This document shows positions 59,027 to 64,000 of a stretch of 64,000 nucleotides of DNA, in pieces (position 1 is the first letter of the stretch; the number at the start of each line of letters is the position of its first letter). Under the pieces are notes generated by a model. It had not been told where the DNA came from. It worked only from the letters and a program-made list of their open reading frames with translations, and ran no database searches. The translations under genes were made by a program, and so were the position numbers. Origin of the DNA: Cupriavidus sp. IDO (lineage in GTDB: Bacteria > Pseudomonadota > Gammaproteobacteria > Burkholderiales > Burkholderiaceae). The stretch is from contig NZ_JWMA01000044.1 of assembly GCF_000812465.1 (NCBI RefSeq), positions 1-64,000 of the forward strand. The letters are read 5' to 3'.

Positions 59027-62000
59027 TCAGATTTCCTCTTGCGGCTCGTGCCACTTCTGGTCCAGCATGCGCTGGCGGGCGCTGCCTTTGAAGCGCTTGC
59101 GCACCACCACGAAGAAGACCGGCACCAGGAAGATCGCCAGCAGCGTGGCGGTGATCATCCCGCCCATCACGCCGGTGCCGATCGCGCGCTGGCTGCCCGA
59201 ACCCGCGCCGGTGGCGATGGCCAGCGGCAGCACGCCCAGGATGAACGCCATCGACGTCATCAGGATCGGGCGGAAGCGCAGGTGCACCGCTTCGAGCGTG
59301 GCTTCGATCAGGCCCTTGCCTTGTGCCTGCAGGTCCTTGGCAAATTCCACGATCAGGATGGCGTTCTTCGCCGACAGACCGATCGTGGCAATCAGGCCCA
59401 CCTTGAAGTACACGTCATTGGGCATGCCGCGCAGCGTCACGCCCAGCAGCGCGCCGAGCACGCCCAGCGGCACCACCAGCAGCACCGAGAACGGGATCGA
59501 CCAGCTTTCATACAGCGCGGCCAGGCACAGGAACACGATGATCAGCGACAGCGTGTACAGGATCGGTTCCTGCGAACCGGCCAGGCGTTCTTCGTACGAC
59601 TGGCCGGACCACTCGAAGCCGAAGCCCGGCGGCAGCTTGGCGAAGTTCTCTTCCATCACGCGCATGGCTTCACCGGTACTGCGTCCCGGTGCGGCCTGGC
59701 CCGCGATCTTCACCGCCGGCATGCCGTTGTAGCGCTCCAGGCGCGGCGAGCCCATGATCCACTTCGAGGTGGCGAACGCGGCAAACGCCACCATGTCGCC
59801 GTTGCTGTTGCGCACGCGCAGCTTGGTCAGGTCGTCGGGCAACTGGCGGTCGTCGCCGTCTGCCTGCACGATCACCTTGCGCACGCGGCCTTCGTAGATG
59901 AAGTCATTGACGTAGTTCGAGCCGAACGCAATCGACAGGGTCGAGTTGATGTTGGCAATGGTCACGCCAAGCGCCTTCGCCTTTTCGCGGTCGATGTCGA
60001 TCTGCAGCTGCGGCGCGTCTTCCTGGCCTTCAGGGCGCACGCCCATCAGCACCGGGTTCTTGGCCGCCATGCCCAGCATCATGTTGCGCGCTTCCATCAG
60101 CTTGGCGTGGCCCTGGCCGGTGCGGTCCTGCAGGCGGAAGTCGAAGCCCGAGGAGTTGCCCAGCTCGGAAATCGCCGGCGGGTTGAGCGGGAAGATGATG
60201 GCGTCCTTGATGAAGGACAGCGCGCCAAAGGCACGGCCGACCAGCGCCTGTGCGGTCTCGTTGGCGCCGGTGCGGTCCTTCCAGTCCTTCAGTCGCACGA
60301 ACGCGATACCGCCGTTCTGGCCGCGGCCGAAGAAGGAGAAGCCGGCTACCGTGATCATCTGGTCCACCACCTTGCTTTCCTTCTGCAGGTAGTAGTCCTC
60401 GATCTGCTTGAGCACGCCGATGGTACGGTCCTGGGTGGCGCCATTGGGCAGCTGCACGACGGTGATCATGTAGCCCTGGTCTTCGTCAGGCAGGAACGAC
60501 GACGGCAGGCGCTTGAACAGCACCACCACGCCGACGATGATGACCGCGTAGATGATCAGGTAGCGGCCCGTGCGCGCCAGGATGCGCGCGACCACGCCCT
60601 GGTAGCTGGTCGAGGCGCGCGCAAAGGTGCGGTTGAACCAGCCGAAGAAGCCGCCCTTCTCGTGGTGATGGCCTGCCTCGACCGGCTTGAGCAGCGTTGC
60701 GCACAGTGCCGGGGTCAGCGTCAGCGCCAGCAGTGCCGAGAACGCCATCGAGGCGATCAGCGACAGCGAGAACTGGCGGTAGATGTTGCCCACCGAACCC
60801 GAGAAGAATGCCATCGGGATGAACACGGCGGTCAGCACCAGCGTGATGCCGACGATGGCACCGGTAATCTGGCCCATGGCCTTGCGCGTTGCTTCACGCG
60901 GCGAGAGACCTTCCTCGCTCATGATCCGCTCGACGTTCTCGACCACCACGATCGCATCGTCCACCAGGATACCGATCGCCAGCACCATGCCGAACATGGT
61001 CAGCACGTTGATCGAGAAGCCGAAGGCCAGCAGCGCGCCGAACGTGCCCAGCAGCGCGATCGGCACCACCAGCGTCGGGATGAGCGTGGCGCGGAAGTTC
61101 TGCAGGAAGAGGAACATCACCAGGAACACCAGCACCACGGCTTCCAGCAGCGTCTTGATCACTTCCTCGATCGATATCTTGACGAAGGCCGACGTGTCGT
61201 AAGGCACGGTGTACTCGTAGTCCGCCGGGAAGTTCTTCGAGAGCTCTTCCATCTTCGCGCGCACCGCGGTGGCGGTTGCCAGCGCGTTGCCGGTCGGGGC
61301 CAGCTTGATGGCGATGGCCGCAGACGGACGGCCGTTGGTGCGGGCCAGCGTCGAGTAGTCGGCACCACCCAGTTCCACGCGGCCGACATCCTTGATGCGC
61401 ACCGACGAACCATCCGGGTTGGTACGCAGCAGGATGTTGCCGAACTGCTCGGGCGTGGTCAGGCGGCTTTCGGTCGTGACCGTAGCGTTCAGCTCCGTGC
61501 CCTTGGGCGACGGCGTGCCGCCCAGTTCGCCCACGGCGACCTGGATGTTCTGCTCGCCCACGGCGGCGGTGACGTCAAGCGGCGTCAGGTTGTAGCCGGT
61601 CAGCTTGGCCGGGTCCAGCCAGATCCGCATGGCGTACTCGGTGCCGAACAGGTCGGCCTGGCCCACGCCGGGCACGCGGCGGATCGAGTCGATCACCTGC
61701 GCCGAGACGTAGTTGCCGAGCTGGATGGCGTCGGCCGTGCCGGTCTTGGACGTGACCGTCAGGAACATCATGTAGTTGTTCCCGGCCTTGTCCACGCGCA
61801 CGCCCTGCTGGCGCACTTCGGCCGGCAGGCGCGCTTCCACGCGCTTGAGGCGGTTCTGCACTTCGACCGAGTTCAGGTCGATGTTGGAACCCGGCGCAAA
61901 GGCGATCGTGATCGTGGCCAGGCCCGACGACTCACTGGTCGAGTTGTAGTACAGCAGGTTGGGCGCGCCGTTGAGCTCCTGCTCGATCACCGAGGTGACG

Positions 62001-62179
62001 GAGTCCTCCAGCGTCTTGGCCGACGCACCCGGATAGGTGGCGGTGACCGAGATCGTCGGCGGGGCGATGTTGGGGTACTGCGCGATCGGCAACTGCACGA
62101 TCGACAGCAGACCGCCCAGCACGATGATCAGCGCGAGCACCCACGCGAACACCGGCCGGTCGATAAAAAACTTGGCCAT
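59027..62179 (-). CDS. HAE1-family RND efflux permease (AcrB/MexB type)
   Basis: A protein of 1050 residues. The start [19 protein letters not shown], the proton-relay motif [18 protein letters not shown] (twin Asp in TM4), [19 protein letters not shown] and a C-terminal [19 protein letters not shown] are those of AcrB/MexB homologues. It is a trimeric proton/drug antiporter in the inner membrane, probably for hydrophobic compounds. It lies 44 bp after the adaptor gene. Confidence 0.97.
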   Translation of the reverse strand: MAKFFIDRPVFAWVLALIIVLGGLLSIVQLPIAQYPNIAPPTISVTATYPGASAKTLEDSVTSVIEQELNGAPNLLYYNSTSESSGLATITIAFAPGSNIDLNSVEVQNRLKRVEARLPAEVRQQGVRVDKAGNNYMMFLTVTSKTGTADAIQLGNYVSAQVIDSIRRVPGVGQADLFGTEYAMRIWLDPAKLTGYNLTPLDVTAAVGEQNIQVAVGELGGTPSPKGTELNATVTTESRLTTPEQFGNILLRTNPDGSSVRIKDVGRVELGGADYSTLARTNGRPSAAIAIKLAPTGNALATATAVRAKMEELSKNFPADYEYTVPYDTSAFVKISIEEVIKTLLEAVVLVFLVMFLFLQNFRATLIPTLVVPIALLGTFGALLAFGFSINVLTMFGMVLAIGILVDDAIVVVENVERIMSEEGLSPREATRKAMGQITGAIVGITLVLTAVFIPMAFFSGSVGNIYRQFSLSLIASMAFSALLALTLTPALCATLLKPVEAGHHHEKGGFFGWFNRTFARASTSYQGVVARILARTGRYLIIYAVIIVGVVVLFKRLPSSFLPDEDQGYMITVVQLPNGATQDRTIGVLKQIEDYYLQKESKVVDQMITVAGFSFFGRGQNGGIAFVRLKDWKDRTGANETAQALVGRAFGALSFIKDAIIFPLNPPAISELGNSSGFDFRLQDRTGQGHAKLMEARNMMLGMAAKNPVLMGVRPEGQEDAPQLQIDIDREKAKALGVTIANINSTLSIAFGSNYVNDFIYEGRVRKVIVQADGDDRQLPDDLTKLRVRNSNGDMVAFAAFATSKWIMGSPRLERYNGMPAVKIAGQAAPGRSTGEAMRVMEENFAKLPPGFGFEWSGQSYEERLAGSQEPILYTLSLIIVFLCLAALYESWSIPFSVLLVVPLGVLGALLGVTLRGMPNDVYFKVGLIATIGLSAKNAILIVEFAKDLQAQGKGLIEATLEAVHLRFRPILMTSMAFILGVLPLAIATGAGSGSQRAIGTGVMGGMITATLLAIFLVPVFFVVVRKRFKGSARQRMLDQKWHEPQEEI

Positions 62180-62223
62180 AAAACTGGCTCCCTCTTTGTA
62201 TTGCTCTGGTGTATGCCCTGACT

Positions 62224-63447
62224 TCAGCCTTGCTTGCCGTCAGACTTGACGGGCTGCGCTTCGGCCTTGGCTTCGGAGGCGGCCTGCTGCTCCGAGGCCT
62301 GCGTCGGGGCGCCGGCAGGCTTGAACGGCACGGCCTTGGCGGGCGCGCCGACCTTGACCTTCTGCAGCCCTTCGACGATCACCTTCTCGCCGCCCTTGAG
62401 GCCTTCGGTCACCACCCAGCTGTCGCCGATCGCCTGCGGCGCCTTGACCGGCAGCGCGGCTACCTTGCCGTCGGTGCCCACCACCAGCACGCTGGCGCCC
62501 TGGGCATTGCGGATCAGTGCGCGCTGCGGCACGGTCAGGGCGTTCTCATCCATGCCCTGCTCGATCTTCACGCGCACGAAGGTGCCCGACAGCAGTTCGC
62601 GCTTCGGATTGGGGAACTGCGCACGCAGCGTGATGGCACCGGTGGTCGGATCCACGGTCATGTCCGAGAACAGCAGCTTGCCGGTCTGGTCGTACTCGCG
62701 GCCGTCTTCCACATACAGGTGCACCTTGGCGCCACCGTTCATGCCCTTGACCGCGCCGGACTCGATGGCGCGGCGCAGGCGGGTCACTTCCGAAGCGGGC
62801 TGGGTGAACGTCACCCAGATCGGGTCGACCTGCTCCACCACGGTCAGCTTGGTGGCTTCGCCCTTGCCGACCAGCGCGCCCTCGGTCACCAGGGCACGGC
62901 CGGCGCGGCCGCTGATCGGTGCGGTCACGGTGGTGTAGCTCAGGTTGATCTGCGCGGTGGTCACGGCAGCCTTGGCCGAGGCGATATCGGCATTGGCCTG
63001 GCCGGCGGCGGCGACAGCGTCGTCGTACTCCTGCTTGCTGACCGCATTTACGGCCACCAGCGGCTTGTAGCGCTCGGCCTTCTGGCGTGCCGACACGGCG
63101 TTGGCTTCGGCGCGCTGCAGCGAGGCCCTGGCGGACGCGAGCTGCGCCTGGTACGGGGCCGGATCGATGCGGAACATCACTTGGCCGGCCTTCACCTCGC
63201 CGCCTTCGGTGTAGTTGCGCGACAGCACGATGCCTTCGACGCGTGCGCGCACTTCCGCCGTACGCACGCCTTCCAGGCGGCCCGGCAGTTCATTGACGAC
63301 GGCAACAGGTGACGGCGTGACGGTAACAACGCCCACTTCAGGCGGGGGCGGGGCGCCGCCTTCGGCCTTCTTCTGGCCGCAGGCGGACAGCGCCAGGACG
63401 GACAGCATGGCAACGGCAACGCAACTGATACGTTGGGACTTCCTCAT
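62224..63447 (-). CDS. RND periplasmic adaptor (MFP) lipoprotein
   Basis: A protein of 407 residues from MRKSQRI at 63447, where GGGG precedes ATG; an upstream Met at 63459 has no such site. The lipoprotein signal ends at LSAC before GQKKAEGG. The barrel-sandwich region ([20 protein letters not shown]), the helical hairpin ([20 protein letters not shown]) and the C-terminal beta barrel are typical of AcrA/MexA. It links permease and outer-membrane duct. It is the first gene of the pump operon and has a Lys/Ala-rich tail after about residue 380. Confidence 0.95.
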   Translation of the reverse strand: MRKSQRISCVAVAMLSVLALSACGQKKAEGGAPPPPEVGVVTVTPSPVAVVNELPGRLEGVRTAEVRARVEGIVLSRNYTEGGEVKAGQVMFRIDPAPYQAQLASARASLQRAEANAVSARQKAERYKPLVAVNAVSKQEYDDAVAAAGQANADIASAKAAVTTAQINLSYTTVTAPISGRAGRALVTEGALVGKGEATKLTVVEQVDPIWVTFTQPASEVTRLRRAIESGAVKGMNGGAKVHLYVEDGREYDQTGKLLFSDMTVDPTTGAITLRAQFPNPKRELLSGTFVRVKIEQGMDENALTVPQRALIRNAQGASVLVVGTDGKVAALPVKAPQAIGDSWVVTEGLKGGEKVIVEGLQKVKVGAPAKAVPFKPAGAPTQASEQQAASEAKAEAQPVKSDGKQG

Positions 63448-64000
63448 CGATAACCCCATGATGGCAATTTGAGATCTGCCGCATCGTCCCGATCTCGCCC
63501 ACACGGGCCTGGGTACGACACAGCCCGCCGAGCGAATAGCGGCGGACAAAAGCGTGATGCTAGCCACAAATCGCGGCGTCGCGGTGACGCAAGTGACGAA
63601 CGGTGACTTTTATGTAACGACTGGCTGGACGGGCGGAGTGAATTGCTTGTGACTGGCGTATCACAGGCCTGCGGGCTGGCCCAAAGCCGGACGAACGCGT
63701 ATTATATATACATTCAAGCATGTATGTTAAAGCATTGCTCCAATGCGGGTCTTTCTTCACACGGCGCCGTTTTTGTGTGCAATTCCTACCGGACTTTTCC
63801 TGAATCCGCGCTTTGCCGTCCTGGACTGAAGCGCGAAGCGGCAAGCCGGGTTACGATGCGGGCCTTTCGGCCCGGGGCGAGAAATCGCCAAGGGTCCGGA
63901 TAAGTGCAGATAACGACCTGTAGGTGCCAGAGGCACGACGCGTGGCCCTCGGAAGTGCTGCGCCAGGGAGACAGAAACAGGACCGGCCCTCAGGCCGGCA
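63448..64000. other. Efflux-operon promoter region and right edge
   Basis: This 553-bp stretch has no convincing gene. It contains the pump promoter and the AcrR-like operator at 63708-63725. A regulator gene probably lies just beyond the right edge. GC-rich stem sequences such as CGGGCCTTTCGGCCCG (63858-63873) and GGCCCTCAGGCCGG near the end may be terminators or small hairpins. Confidence 0.5.
63708..63725. promoter_or_regulatory. AcrR-like operator of the efflux operon
   Basis: ATACAT (63708-63713) and ATGTAT (63720-63725) are inverted 6-bp repeats around TCAAGC, in an AT-rich patch. The ACATTC/CATGTATGT part resembles the TetR-type AcrR/TtgR operators placed in front of RND pumps. It lies about 260 bp upstream of the adaptor start. 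Confidence 0.55.

Noticed and set aside
58970-62221. A 1083-residue plus-strand frame opposite the RND permease
   Set aside because: It is the complement of a certain RND gene; its composition is that of an antisense frame.
63643-63903. An 86-residue plus-strand frame at the right edge
   Set aside because: It crosses the efflux promoter and operator, has no ribosome binding site and no recognisable domain.

Overview
The window comes from the replication-origin region of a GC-rich betaproteobacterial chromosome, most likely Cupriavidus. The reasons are the order rpmH-rnpA-yidD-yidC-mnmE diverging from dnaA-dnaN-gyrB, a DnaA with a very long Gly/Gln/Pro-rich linker, two DUF2957-type lipoproteins (as I recall, typical of Cupriavidus/Ralstonia), and a Bug-family solute-binding protein. 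The genus is an inference from gene content, not from a search.

Positions 1-22,900 are an accessory defence island abutting gyrB. From the left it holds a broken IS701-like transposase, then a minus-strand DISARM-related operon read from 15,187 down to 994. That operon runs UvrD-like helicase, DrmA-like helicase, DrmB-like DUF1998 protein, NERD-nuclease/helicase fusion, SNF2 helicase (DrmD-like) and an Hsp70/actin-fold ATPase. Neither a DrmC phospholipase D nuclease nor a dedicated DISARM methylase is visible. To its right are a perfect 21-bp inverted repeat with a Cys-rich 51-residue ORF, a receiver protein and double-GHKL histidine kinase pair in AT-richer DNA, and a restriction cluster (Vsr, Mrr-like endonuclease, cytosine-5 methylase). 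Near gyrB lie the 3' half of a tRNA-Thr gene, a 35-bp palindrome and two hairpin repeats with compensating changes.

Positions 22,936-36,592 are the core origin: gyrB, dnaN and dnaA on the minus strand, and rpmH, rnpA, yidD, yidC and mnmE on the plus strand, with DnaA boxes between dnaA and rpmH. Five small accessory genes (Tam methyltransferase, VOC protein, PaaI-like thioesterase, CHAD protein and others) sit around mnmE.

Positions 36,600-42,664 hold small envelope proteins, a LysR / Bug-binding-protein / aspartoacylase-like set and a MerR regulator.

Positions 42,700-57,222 look like a catabolic cluster for a hydrophobic substrate. One minus-strand operon encodes a Baeyer-Villiger-type monooxygenase, SDR dehydrogenase, alpha/beta hydrolase, PF10118-type protein and rubredoxin, behind a strong inverted-repeat operator. 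An AraC regulator follows. The opposite strand carries a Tat-exported subunit with a GMC oxidoreductase, a TetR regulator, a DUF1571 protein, two DUF2957 lipoproteins and an OmpW porin. A plausible reading is envelope uptake and alcohol oxidation coupled to ketone-to-ester conversion and ester hydrolysis. The window ends with a complete RND efflux operon (57,541-63,447) behind an AcrR-like operator.
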